From Bryobacteraceae bacterium (GTDB taxonomy: Bacteria > Acidobacteriota > Terriglobia > Bryobacterales > Bryobacteraceae), in NCBI GenBank assembly GCA_041394945.1, contig JAWKHH010000001.1:558001-622000 (forward strand): DNA of 64,000 nucleotides, read 5' to 3'. A model generated the notes under the pieces. That model was given only the letters and a program-made list of their open reading frames with translations, was not told the origin of the DNA and did not search any database. This document shows, in pieces, positions 14,950 through 23,318 of this stretch; position 1 is the stretch's first letter, and each line of letters opens with the position of its first letter. The translations under genes and the position numbers were made by a program.

Positions 14950-17349
14950 ATGACGCGCTGGATCGTGATTGGACTTTTGGCGGGCCACGTGGCCGCGGCG
15001 CCGGTGAGCTACCGGCGCGATGTATTGCCGTTGCTCGAGCGGAAGTGCGCGGCGTGCCACCAGGCGCGCAACCGGAGTGGCGGGTTTTCCGTGGAGAACT
15101 TCGCCGAGGTTCGGAAAGCGGTGTCTCCGGGCGCGGCCGGTGAGAGCCTGCTGGTGAAGGTGATCACGGGGACACCGGCCCGGATGCCGAAGGCCGGTCC
15201 GGCGGTGACGGCGGAGGAGGCGGAGCGGATTCGCGCCTGGATCGCCGGCGGGGCTAAGGACGATTCGAGCGGCGGCGACGGTACGTGGTGGTCCCTTCGG
15301 CCGCTGCGAGAAGAGGCAGGCCCGCCCGATATCGACGCCTACGTTCGCGCGAAGCTCATGGCGAAGGGCTTGGCTCCGTCGCCGGAAGCGGACCGGCGTA
15401 CGCTCATCCGGCGGCTCTACTACGATCTCCACGGGCTCCCTCCCAGCGCGCAAGAGATCGCGGCGTTCATGAAGGACCAGCGGCCCGATGCGTATGAGCG
15501 GCTGGTGGACCGGCTGCTCGATTCGCCGCGGTACGGCGAGCGCTGGGCGCGGCACTGGCTGGACGTGGTCCACTACGGCGACTCACACGGCTACGACAAA
15601 GACAAGCCGCGGGACCATGCGTGGCCGTATCGCGACTGGGTGATCGCGGCGTTCAACGGCGACATGCCCTACCGGCGCTTCGTGGAGGCGCAGATCGCCG
15701 GTGACGTGCTGTATCCCGACGATCCGCAAGCCACCGTGGCAACCGGGTTCATCGCCGCCGGGCCGTGGGATTTCGTGGGGCATCAGGAACTGAAAGAGGG
15801 CACGACGGACAAGAACCTGACCCGGCTGCTTGATCGGGACGACATGGTGGCCGCGACGATGTCGACGTTCACCAGCATGACGGTGCACTGCGCGCGCTGT
15901 CACGATCACAAGTTCGACCCGATCCCCCAGCGCGAGTACTACGGGCTGCAGGCCGTGTTCGCGGGCGTGGATCGAGCAGACCGGCCCTACGACGACGATC
16001 CGGCGCTCTACCGGCGGCGGACGGAGATCCTCGAGCGGAAGCGCGCGGCGATGCGCGCGCTGCAGCCGTTCCTCGACAAAGTGGAGTTCGCGACGAGCGA
16101 TGAACTCGTCGATCTCGACAACCGAATTCGCGACGGGAAGCTGCTGATGACGCACATGGGCGATCCGAAAACTCCCGCCGAGGCGGCCGAGAAGAAACGA
16201 CTCGCCGAACGCGTGGCGGTGGATCAGGCGCGGCGCAAGGCGGTGCTCGACGCGATGGTGGGAACCGACACCTACGCGGCGATCGATCGTGGGAAGGCTG
16301 CCGTGGCGGCCATCGACGCGGAGTTGAAAGCGCTGCCGAAGCCGCACCTGGTATACGCGGCGTCCGAGGTTTTCGATCGCATGGGCAACTTCCGTCCGGC
16401 GCTCGAGCCGCGCGAGATTCGGGTGCAGGCGCGGGGCGGCGGCGTGAGCGTGGGCGAACCCGTGGGTCCCGGCGCGCTTTCCTGCGTCTCTGGGCTCGAC
16501 GCGCGTTTCGATGCCGCCGAAGAGGGCGCCCGACGAGCGGCGCTGGCGCAATGGATTACGGATCGGGGCAACATGCTCACGTGGCGGTCCATCGTAAACC
16601 GGGTTTGGCACTATCACTTCGGCGCCGGAATTGTGGATACACCGAACGACTTCGGCCACATGGGCTCGCAGCCGTCGCACCCGGAGTTGCTCGACCATCT
16701 GGCGGTTTGGTTCCGCGACGAAGCGGGCGGATCGCTAAAGGCCCTGCACAAGCGGATCGTGATGTCGGCGGCGTGGCGGCAGTCGTCGGTGAACCGCGCC
16801 GAGGCAGCGGCGGTGGACGGCGAGAACCGGCTGTTGTGGCGCATGAACCGGACGCGGCTGGATGCGGAGAGCGTCCGCGATTCCGTGCTCGTGGCCGCCG
16901 GAAAGCTCGATCTCACCATCGGCGGACCGGGAGCGCGGCAGTTCTTTTTCAAGAACGACCACTCGCCGGTATACGACTACTCGCGTTTCGATCCCGACGA
17001 GCCTGGCGCCTACCGCCGGAGCATCTATCGCTTCCTCGTGCGCAGCGCACCAGACCCGTTCATGGAGCGGCTCGATTGCCCCGACCCATCGCTGCTTTCG
17101 CCGAAGCGGACCATGACGCTGACGGCGATCCAGGCGTTGGCGCTGTGGAATAACCCGTTCATGCTGCGGATGGCGGAGCACGCCGCCGGGAAAAGCGACG
17201 GCGACGCAAACGCGATCGCCGCGCGCATCCTGGGCCGTCCGGTGACTGCGGAAGAGGCGTCGCGGCTGGGCGCCCACGCGAAGAAGTACGGCGCGGCAAA
17301 CCTGGCGCGGCTGCTGTTCAACACCAACGAGTTTCTTTTCGTGGATTAG
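14950..17349 (+). CDS. Planctomycete-type cytochrome c / DUF1549 / DUF1553 exported protein (copy 2)
   Basis: The protein has 799 residues, a signal peptide (MTRWIVIGLLAGHVAAAP) and a CxxCH at C33-C36-H37 (KCAACHQAR). DUF1549 (RRLYYDLHGLPPSAQEIAAF; CARCHDHKFDPIP) and DUF1553 (QWITDRGNMLTWRSIVNRVWHYHFG) follow. ATG 14935, five codons upstream, overlaps a TACAAT -10-like element (14931-14936) and is therefore less likely. The architecture matches copy 1 at 8217, but the sequences differ clearly, so this is not a recent duplication. The DUF1501 partner follows after 3 bases. Confidence 0.92.
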   Translation: MTRWIVIGLLAGHVAAAPVSYRRDVLPLLERKCAACHQARNRSGGFSVENFAEVRKAVSPGAAGESLLVKVITGTPARMPKAGPAVTAEEAERIRAWIAGGAKDDSSGGDGTWWSLRPLREEAGPPDIDAYVRAKLMAKGLAPSPEADRRTLIRRLYYDLHGLPPSAQEIAAFMKDQRPDAYERLVDRLLDSPRYGERWARHWLDVVHYGDSHGYDKDKPRDHAWPYRDWVIAAFNGDMPYRRFVEAQIAGDVLYPDDPQATVATGFIAAGPWDFVGHQELKEGTTDKNLTRLLDRDDMVAATMSTFTSMTVHCARCHDHKFDPIPQREYYGLQAVFAGVDRADRPYDDDPALYRRRTEILERKRAAMRALQPFLDKVEFATSDELVDLDNRIRDGKLLMTHMGDPKTPAEAAEKKRLAERVAVDQARRKAVLDAMVGTDTYAAIDRGKAAVAAIDAELKALPKPHLVYAASEVFDRMGNFRPALEPREIRVQARGGGVSVGEPVGPGALSCVSGLDARFDAAEEGARRAALAQWITDRGNMLTWRSIVNRVWHYHFGAGIVDTPNDFGHMGSQPSHPELLDHLAVWFRDEAGGSLKALHKRIVMSAAWRQSSVNRAEAAAVDGENRLLWRMNRTRLDAESVRDSVLVAAGKLDLTIGGPGARQFFFKNDHSPVYDYSRFDPDEPGAYRRSIYRFLVRSAPDPFMERLDCPDPSLLSPKRTMTLTAIQALALWNNPFMLRMAEHAAGKSDGDANAIAARILGRPVTAEEASRLGAHAKKYGAANLARLLFNTNEFLFVD

Positions 17350-17352
17350 ACA

Positions 17353-18735
17353 ATGAAGCGGCGTGATTTTCTTTGGAACTACGGCGGCGGCCTGGGCGGC
17401 CTGGCGCTGGCGCACCTGCTGGGCCGGGAGGAGGCATGGGCGCAGGCCGGCAATGCGCGCGCGAAACGCGTAGTGCAGATCTTTCTTTCCGGCGCGGCCT
17501 CGCAGTGCGACTCGTTCGACTACAAACCGGCGCTGCTCGCCAAGGCCGGCGAGAAATGGGACCCGGGCGAGAAGGTGGAGTTGTTCCAGAGCAACCCGGG
17601 CGCGGTGATGCCCAGTCCGTGGGATTGGAAGCAGTACGGGCAAAGCGGCAAGTGGGTGAGCGGATTGTTCCCGCATCAAGCTTCGTGCGTGGACGACATG
17701 GCGTTCGTGCACTCGATGGTTTCGAAGTCGAACATCCACGGGCCGGCCACATTCATGCAGAACACCGGCTTCATCCTGCCGGGATTTCCGAGCGCGGGGG
17801 CGTGGGTGTCGTACGCGATGGGCAGCATGAACGAGAACCTGCCGGTGTTCGTGGTGCTGCCGGATCCGCGCGGAGTACCGCCGAATGGTCCGGCCAACTG
17901 GTCGGCGGGGTTCCTGCCGGCGGCGCACCAGGCGACGACGATCCGCGCCGGGACGGCGAATCCGATCCACGACCTGTTTCCGCCGAAGAAGGCATACCTC
18001 ACGCCGGAAGCCGAACACGAAGGATTGGAGCTGCTGGCGGCTATGAATCGCGAACATCTGGCGTCGCGGCAGGAGGATAGCCGGCTGGAGGCCCGGATCA
18101 AGTCGTACGAGATGGCCGCGCGGCTTCAGCTGAGCGCGCCGGAGGTGCTGGCGATCGCCGGCGAATCCGAGGCGACGCGCAGGCTCTACGGCATCGACGA
18201 TCCGGTGACGGCGGATATGGGCGAGCGGTGCCTGGTGGCGCGGCGGCTGCTCGAGCGCGGGGTCCGCTTCGTGCAGTTGTGGAGCGGCGCCGACAACGGA
18301 TTTCCGCGGCGGAACTGGGACAGCCATGAGAATCTCGCGAAGGATCACTGGGACATGGGAGTCGCGATGGATAAGCCTGTGGCTGGGCTGATCAAGGACC
18401 TGAAGTCGCGCGGCTTGCTGAAGGATACGATCGTCCACTGGATCACCGAGTTCGGGCGGATGCCGTGCAGCCAGGGGAGCAAGGGCCGGGATCACAACCC
18501 GTTCGGATTTACGACTTGGCTCGCAGGCGGCGGAATCCGGGGCGGCGTGAGCTACGGGTCAACGGACGAATGGTCGTACAAGGCGGTGGAGAAGCCGGTG
18601 TATTGCTACGACATCCACGCGACGATGTTGCATCTGTTGGGGATCGACCATACGCGGCTTACGTATCGCCACAATGGGATCGACCGGCGGCTGACGGATG
18701 TGCACGGGGAAGTGATCCGGGAACTAGAGGCATAG
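17353..18735 (+). CDS. DUF1501 Tat-exported protein (copy 2)
   Basis: This 460-residue protein has a twin-arginine signal at the very N-terminus (MKRRDFLWNYGGGLGGLALAH). Blocks FLSGAASQCDSFDYKP, RCLVARRLLERGVRFVQLW, WITEFGRMPCSQG and RDHNPFGFTTWLAGGGIRGG identify DUF1501. It starts 3 bases after the cytochrome partner. It is presumably a periplasmic metal-dependent hydrolase-like partner of the upstream protein; substrate unknown. Confidence 0.92.
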   Translation: MKRRDFLWNYGGGLGGLALAHLLGREEAWAQAGNARAKRVVQIFLSGAASQCDSFDYKPALLAKAGEKWDPGEKVELFQSNPGAVMPSPWDWKQYGQSGKWVSGLFPHQASCVDDMAFVHSMVSKSNIHGPATFMQNTGFILPGFPSAGAWVSYAMGSMNENLPVFVVLPDPRGVPPNGPANWSAGFLPAAHQATTIRAGTANPIHDLFPPKKAYLTPEAEHEGLELLAAMNREHLASRQEDSRLEARIKSYEMAARLQLSAPEVLAIAGESEATRRLYGIDDPVTADMGERCLVARRLLERGVRFVQLWSGADNGFPRRNWDSHENLAKDHWDMGVAMDKPVAGLIKDLKSRGLLKDTIVHWITEFGRMPCSQGSKGRDHNPFGFTTWLAGGGIRGGVSYGSTDEWSYKAVEKPVYCYDIHATMLHLLGIDHTRLTYRHNGIDRRLTDVHGEVIRELEA

Positions 18736-18767
18736 GCCGAGATACCTCCAAACGGTACCGCAGGCAA

Positions 18768-18804
18768 TTGCGGGAAAGAAGTTTATGCCATAGGATATGT
18801 CATA
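18768..18804 (+). promoter_or_regulatory. vapBC promoter with two palindromic operator sites
   Basis: The -35 TTGCGG (18768-18773) and -10 TAGGAT (18791-18796) are separated by 17 bases. Two copies of the palindrome TATGNCATA lie at 18784-18792 and 18796-18804, centred 12 bases apart, covering the -10 and the vapB start codon. Paired short palindromes over the promoter are what autoregulating VapB/ribbon-helix-helix antitoxins usually bind. Confidence 0.65.
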
Positions 18805-19022
18805 TGAGAACAACGGTGGAGTTCCCAGACAATCTCATGGTGAGAGCAAAAGCACAAGCCGCCGCGGCGGGCATCTCGCTGCGCGAGTTTCTGATTCAGT
18901 CCGTAGAAGCGCAACTGGCTCAACCGGCTAAGGTTCGACGGCCTCCACCGATGGTGGGACACGCCGGTGCACCTCAGGTGGCCGTGCTAACGCGCGCGCA
19001 AATCGACGAAGCGAGCTACTGA
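18804..19022 (+). CDS. vapB: VapB-type antitoxin (ribbon-helix-helix)
   Basis: This 72-residue protein has an N-terminal ribbon-helix-helix (MRTTVEFPDNLMVRAKAQAA..ISLREFLIQSVEAQL) that should bind DNA as a dimer, and a C-terminal tail that likely wraps around the toxin (VLTRAQIDEASY). The ATG at 18804 is fixed by the RRTTVEF-type strand start. The toxin gene follows with a single intervening base, the usual antitoxin-toxin layout. Regulation is probably by the paired palindromes overlapping its promoter. Confidence 0.85.
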   Translation: MRTTVEFPDNLMVRAKAQAAAAGISLREFLIQSVEAQLAQPAKVRRPPPMVGHAGAPQVAVLTRAQIDEASY

Positions 19023-19023
19023 C

Positions 19024-19482
19024 ATGCGAACCGGATCCGGCCCGCGGCTGGTGGACGCCAACGTCTGGCTGGCGCTGCTGGCGCCAAGCCACGAGCATCA
19101 CGCCCCGGTGCGAGACTGGTACGACACCCTCGAGGCCGGACAGGCCGGGCTGTGCCGGTTGGTGCATCTGGCGGTGATCCGGTTGTTGTCGAATCCCAAG
19201 GTGATGGGCCCGTCCGTGATCACGACGCGAGAAGCCTGGGACGTGCTCGACTCGCTGATGGATGACGAGCGGGTGGAGATGTGGGCGGAACCGGCGGGCC
19301 TCGCTGGAGTGATGCCCAAGCTGCTCCGCTACCCGGTCCCGACTCCTAACATGGTCACCGACGCCTACCTCGCCGCGTTTGCGATTGCCCGCGAGTGCCG
19401 GTTGGCCACCATCGACGGCGGCTTCGATCAGTTCGCAGGGCTACGGGTGGAACGGCTGGCGGCCGCGGTCATGGCCGGTTGA
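19024..19482 (+). CDS. vapC: VapC-family PIN-domain toxin (predicted endoribonuclease)
   Basis: This 152-residue PIN-domain protein carries three of the usual acidic residues: D11 in LVDANVWLAL, D113 in VTDAYLAAFA and D131 in ATIDGGFDQF. At the second position, where many VapCs have an acidic residue, the sequence reads CRLVHLAVIRLLSNP, with H in the place often held by Q in this subfamily. VapC toxins are Mg-dependent RNases inhibited by VapB. The gene overlaps the convergent amidohydrolase gene by 14 bases. Confidence 0.88.
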   Translation: MRTGSGPRLVDANVWLALLAPSHEHHAPVRDWYDTLEAGQAGLCRLVHLAVIRLLSNPKVMGPSVITTREAWDVLDSLMDDERVEMWAEPAGLAGVMPKLLRYPVPTPNMVTDAYLAAFAIARECRLATIDGGFDQFAGLRVERLAAAVMAG

Positions 19483-20728
19483 GGTACTTCTCGTAGAGCC
19501 GCGTATGCCGTGTCTCGAGGCTCACTTCGCGGCCCCGGATGAATAGGCGCCGGACCTGCGTGGAAGTTTCGAGCGGATCGCCGGTGGTGACGATCAGGTC
19601 CGCCCACTTCCCCGGTTCGATCGAACCCGCCTTGTCCGCGATTCCCCACAGCCGTGCGGGATTGATGGTGAGGGCCTTCAGCGCGGCGTCACGCGGCAGG
19701 CCAAAGCCCACGGCCGCGGCGGCCTGATACGGGAGATTGCGGACGTCTGCCGAATCAAACGAACCAAACGCGAACTCCACTCCCTGGCGATGCAATTCGC
19801 CTGGCAGCGAGTACTGCGAATCGTACGGCGCGTCCTCCTCAATGGGAAGAGCGAACGTCGGGCCGAGGATCACGGGGATCTGCCGCTCCTTCACCGTCGC
19901 AAGGGTGTCCCCGAATTCGCGCGGCTCGGCGAGCACGATGCGCAGGTTCTGTTTGGCGGCGAAGTCGAGCGCGGCGCGGATGTCGCGTTCGCGCGCGGCT
20001 CGCACAACCAGCGGGATCCGCTTTTCGAGCACCGGGATCATGGCTTCGAAGCGCCGGTCGGCTGTGTTCGCCTTGGCGGCCTTGGCCTGCTGGTAGGCGC
20101 GGGCATCCTCGACGAAGCGGCTCAACTTTGCGAGCGCTACGTCATACTTCTTCCTTGCCTCCGCGTACGGAACCCGGCGCGGACGGCCGCCCTCCTCGCC
20201 CGTTTGCATGAGCGTGAGCACGGGAAAGCGCAACAGCATCGCGGCCGAGGGGGTGATCGCCATCTCTTCCCACGTCCATCCGTCGAGGTGAATCAGCGCG
20301 GCCTGGCCGGAAATGACACCACCGCCGGGTATGGTGATCGCGGTGGTGATGCCGTTGGCGCGAGCCACCGGAAAGTGCTCACTCGCCGGATTCACGGCCA
20401 CGACGGCCCGCAACTGCGGATCGTAGTCGCCGAGTTCGGCGATGTCGGACGTTTCGCGCACCGCGCCGATCTCGGTGAGCCCCAGCGTCGACGCTGAGTC
20501 GATCATTCCCGGATACACATGGAGGCCGGCGGCGTCGACGACGCGGAGCCCTTTCGGCGGTTTGAACTTCGCGTTCTCTATCGAGGCGATGAGCCCGTCG
20601 CGCACGAGCAGCGATGCGGCAGGCACGTCCGGACCGGTAACCGGATGCACGGTTACGCCGCGCAGCAGGAACGTGGTGTCCTGCGCCGCCAGCGCGGCCG
20701 CGAGGCATGGAATGACCGCACGGATCAT
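19469..20728 (-). CDS. Amidohydrolase-fold protein lacking the usual metal ligands (third of three)
   Basis: This 419-residue protein has a signal peptide (MIRAVIPCLAAALAAQ). The amidohydrolase framework is clear: an N-terminal small beta domain, AAGLHVYPGMIDSASTLG where active members have the HxH motif, and the C-terminal ALTINPARLWGIADKAGSIEPGKWADLIV block. No HxH is present and no later His/Asp metal ligand could be placed. It overlaps the gene before it by 4 bases. It may be a non-catalytic partner of the middle gene, or use a different site. Confidence 0.82.
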   Translation of the reverse strand: MIRAVIPCLAAALAAQDTTFLLRGVTVHPVTGPDVPAASLLVRDGLIASIENAKFKPPKGLRVVDAAGLHVYPGMIDSASTLGLTEIGAVRETSDIAELGDYDPQLRAVVAVNPASEHFPVARANGITTAITIPGGGVISGQAALIHLDGWTWEEMAITPSAAMLLRFPVLTLMQTGEEGGRPRRVPYAEARKKYDVALAKLSRFVEDARAYQQAKAAKANTADRRFEAMIPVLEKRIPLVVRAARERDIRAALDFAAKQNLRIVLAEPREFGDTLATVKERQIPVILGPTFALPIEEDAPYDSQYSLPGELHRQGVEFAFGSFDSADVRNLPYQAAAAVGFGLPRDAALKALTINPARLWGIADKAGSIEPGKWADLIVTTGDPLETSTQVRRLFIRGREVSLETRHTRLYEKYLNRP

Positions 20729-21990
20729 TTCGGCGCCTTCACGTACTTGAGCATCGAAGCACGGCGGGCGGCTTTCCCGGCACGGCCGTTGATGTCGCCT
20801 TCGCGGTCAAAGTACATCTCGCCATCGATCCAGACCTTCTGCACCTTCGCGTAGTTGGAGAGCGGGTGCTTGTCGAACAGCGCCAGGTCGGCGTCCTTAC
20901 CAACCTCGATGGACCCGACTCGGTTGTCCACCATCAACTGCTTCGCCGGATTGATGGTCACCATCGCGAGCGCTTCGTCTTCCGAGAGTCCGCCGTACTT
21001 CATCACCTTGGCGGCTTCGGCATTGAGGTGGCGGATGAGGTCGGCCGAGTCCGAATTGATCGAGACGAGCACGCCCTTCTTGTGCATGATGGCGGCGTTG
21101 TAGGGAGTGGCGTCGAAGGCTTCCACTTTGTACGCCCACCAATCCGAAAACGTCGATGCCCCGGCGCCGTGCGCGGCGATCTCGCTCGCCACCTTGTAGC
21201 CCTCGAGCACATGCTGGAGCGTGCGGATCTTGAAGCCGAACTCGTCGGCCACGCGCAGCAGCATGAGAATCTCGTCGGCCCGGTAGCAGTGCGCGTGCAC
21301 CAGCCGCTTGCCTTCGAGCACCTCGACGAGCGGCTCCAGTTTCAGATCGCGCCGCGGATGCTCCCCCTTGGCGATCTTCGCCTGGTACTCGCGGGCATCA
21401 AGGAAAGCTTCGCGGATCACATCCTCCACGCCCATTCGCGTCGCCGGGTAGCGCAGCGGACCGATGGATCCCGGCGCGCGCTGATTTCCCCGGCGCTTCG
21501 GATTCTCGCCGAGCGCGAACTTGATGCCGGGCTTGGCCGCGTCGAACACCAATGCCCGCGCGTCCTTGCCCCAGCGGGTTTTGATCACCGCGCACTTCCC
21601 GCCGATCGCATTGGCCGATCCGTGCAGCACGTTGGCGGTTGTCGCGCCACCCGCCAAGGCGCGATAGATCCCGATATCGCCGGGGTTGATCACGTCTTCG
21701 ATGCCGGCCATCGAAGAGACTGATACGCTCGCTTCGTTCACGGCGTCGGTGGCGATGTGCGAGTGGCAATCGATAATCCCGGGCATCAGGTATTGCCCGG
21801 CGGCGTCCACCACCTGCGCGCCGGGCGGAACCAGGATCTTCTCCGCGATCTCGGCGATCTTGCCGTCGTGGATGCGGACTGCGCCATCGACCTTGCCTTT
21901 CGTTACCGTCAAAATCTTGGCGTTCTGAATGACGATGTCGGCGGCCGGTGCGGACGCCGCAAGAACGGCGGCCAAGGCAAGGGCTCTCAT
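20725..21990 (-). CDS. Secreted metal-dependent amidohydrolase (middle of three)
   Basis: This 421-residue protein has a signal peptide (MRALALAAVLAASAPAA). The metal site is intact: HSH in GIIDCHSHIA, a further HAH in RLVHAHCYRAD, a histidine in LQHVLEGYK and an aspartate in SINSDSADL. The C-terminal MVTINPAKQLMVDNRVGSIEVGKDADLALFD is typical of imidazolonepropionase/prolidase-like amidohydrolases. Such exported enzymes often cleave dipeptides or cyclic amides. It is flanked on both sides by 4-base overlaps with paralogues that lack metal ligands, so a multi-subunit enzyme is possible. Confidence 0.88.
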   Translation of the reverse strand: MRALALAAVLAASAPAADIVIQNAKILTVTKGKVDGAVRIHDGKIAEIAEKILVPPGAQVVDAAGQYLMPGIIDCHSHIATDAVNEASVSVSSMAGIEDVINPGDIGIYRALAGGATTANVLHGSANAIGGKCAVIKTRWGKDARALVFDAAKPGIKFALGENPKRRGNQRAPGSIGPLRYPATRMGVEDVIREAFLDAREYQAKIAKGEHPRRDLKLEPLVEVLEGKRLVHAHCYRADEILMLLRVADEFGFKIRTLQHVLEGYKVASEIAAHGAGASTFSDWWAYKVEAFDATPYNAAIMHKKGVLVSINSDSADLIRHLNAEAAKVMKYGGLSEDEALAMVTINPAKQLMVDNRVGSIEVGKDADLALFDKHPLSNYAKVQKVWIDGEMYFDREGDINGRAGKAARRASMLKYVKAPK

Positions 21991-23279
21991 CGGGATTCCT
22001 CCTTCGAGGCGGGCGCGGTGGGGTCGTATCGAATGCCGTCGACGAAGACGTAGCGGATTTCGGTGGAAGTGCTGAACAGGTCACCGCTGGTGACGACGAG
22101 GTTGGCGACCTTACCGGATTCGATCGAGCCGGCGCGATCAGCAAAACCATAGATCCGCGCAGGCCAGAGCGTGAGAGCGCGGAGTGCATCCTCGCGGTCA
22201 AGCCCGGCGTCGATGGCGCGCTTCACCGCCGCGCGCCACGCTGATGGTTTCTCGAGCGCCGACGTGTAGAAACCGAACGGCACACCCGCCTTGACGAGCG
22301 CCGCGGGACCGGACGGCGCCTTGTCGTAGCGCTCGAGCGCCCGCAGGGACTCCTTCGCCTCGGGGTCGTCGTCTTTGCCCCGCGCCGGCCACTTGAGGTC
22401 GAACAATACCGGCGCCCCAGCCGCGCGGATCGACTCCACGGCCAGCCACGCCTCGTGCCCACCGTAGAGAACCGCGGGACGCTTCCGTTCGGCGGCGAAC
22501 GCGATCATCCGTGGGAACTCACGCTCGGCGGAGGCCGGCAGCAGCAGGCGCGGCGATTCGAGGAGGCCGTCGAGCGCGCGATCGTAGTCGGGTCGCTTGT
22601 GGCCGCGCGCACTGGCGGCATACGCCTTGCGCTCCTGGTCGTAATAGGCGGCGTCGATGTGAAGCTGCCGGATGTACGAGATCACGCCCATCAGCGATCC
22701 CGGAAATCCCTGGCGCTGGTTCTCGAACCGCACATACGCCGCGACCGGCGCCGCCAAGACCATGGCGCCCGGCTTCTCGCCCGCCAGATTCATCGCGGCT
22801 CCCTGCCCCGGGAGAATGCCTTGGCGCGGATAGACCACCGCGGTGGTGAACCCGGCGGATCGCGCGTCTTCCACGGACTTGTCGCCGGGGCGGACGAGAT
22901 CCTGCGCATGCACCCAACTGCTCGTAGCGGGGCGATCTTCCGGTCCATTGGCCGGCTGAGGCGCCGGGGCGGTGGCGGAGGTCGCGGTCCCGGAACCCCG
23001 CGCCGGAGGCGCCGGCAGGCCGGCATGGCTGAGCGAATCGATCAATCCCGGATACACGTGAAGACCGATGCCCTCGACGAGCGAAGCGCCGGCGGGCGGG
23101 GTGACATTCGCGCCGGCGGCTTCGATGAGCCCATCGCGAATGACGACGGCGCCTCGCTCGACGGGCGGTCCGGAAGCAGGGTGGAGCGTTACGTTGCGAA
23201 TCGCGATCGGTCCGGTAGACTGCGCCCAAGCGGCAGCCACGGCGAGTAGAAAGGGGAAGAGTGCACGCGGCGGAATCAT
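21987..23279 (-). CDS. Amidohydrolase-fold protein lacking the usual metal ligands (first of three)
   Basis: This 430-residue protein has a signal peptide (MIPPRALFPFLLAVAAAWA). It has the amidohydrolase framework (VTLHPASGPPVERGAVVIRDGLI; GLHVYPGLIDSLSHAG; ALTLWPARIYGFADRAGSIESGKVANLVV), but the first motif reads DSLSH instead of HxH. The expected His and Asp ligands later in the protein are replaced. An Ala/Pro-rich insert follows the first motif at about residues 88-115. ATG 23279 was chosen because of the signal peptide; the upstream frame overlaps the divergent sulfatase gene. It is the first gene of the three-gene operon. Confidence 0.82.
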   Translation of the reverse strand: MIPPRALFPFLLAVAAAWAQSTGPIAIRNVTLHPASGPPVERGAVVIRDGLIEAAGANVTPPAGASLVEGIGLHVYPGLIDSLSHAGLPAPPARGSGTATSATAPAPQPANGPEDRPATSSWVHAQDLVRPGDKSVEDARSAGFTTAVVYPRQGILPGQGAAMNLAGEKPGAMVLAAPVAAYVRFENQRQGFPGSLMGVISYIRQLHIDAAYYDQERKAYAASARGHKRPDYDRALDGLLESPRLLLPASAEREFPRMIAFAAERKRPAVLYGGHEAWLAVESIRAAGAPVLFDLKWPARGKDDDPEAKESLRALERYDKAPSGPAALVKAGVPFGFYTSALEKPSAWRAAVKRAIDAGLDREDALRALTLWPARIYGFADRAGSIESGKVANLVVTSGDLFSTSTEIRYVFVDGIRYDPTAPASKEESR

Positions 23280-23318
23280 GCGGGGGAATTGCCCTTCCAC
23301 GAAGGTAACATAGTGCCC

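Noticed and set aside
22455..23249. A 264-codon plus-strand frame inside the first amidohydrolase
   Set aside because: The minus strand has signal peptide and family blocks; the plus frame shows only Arg/Gly-rich sequence.
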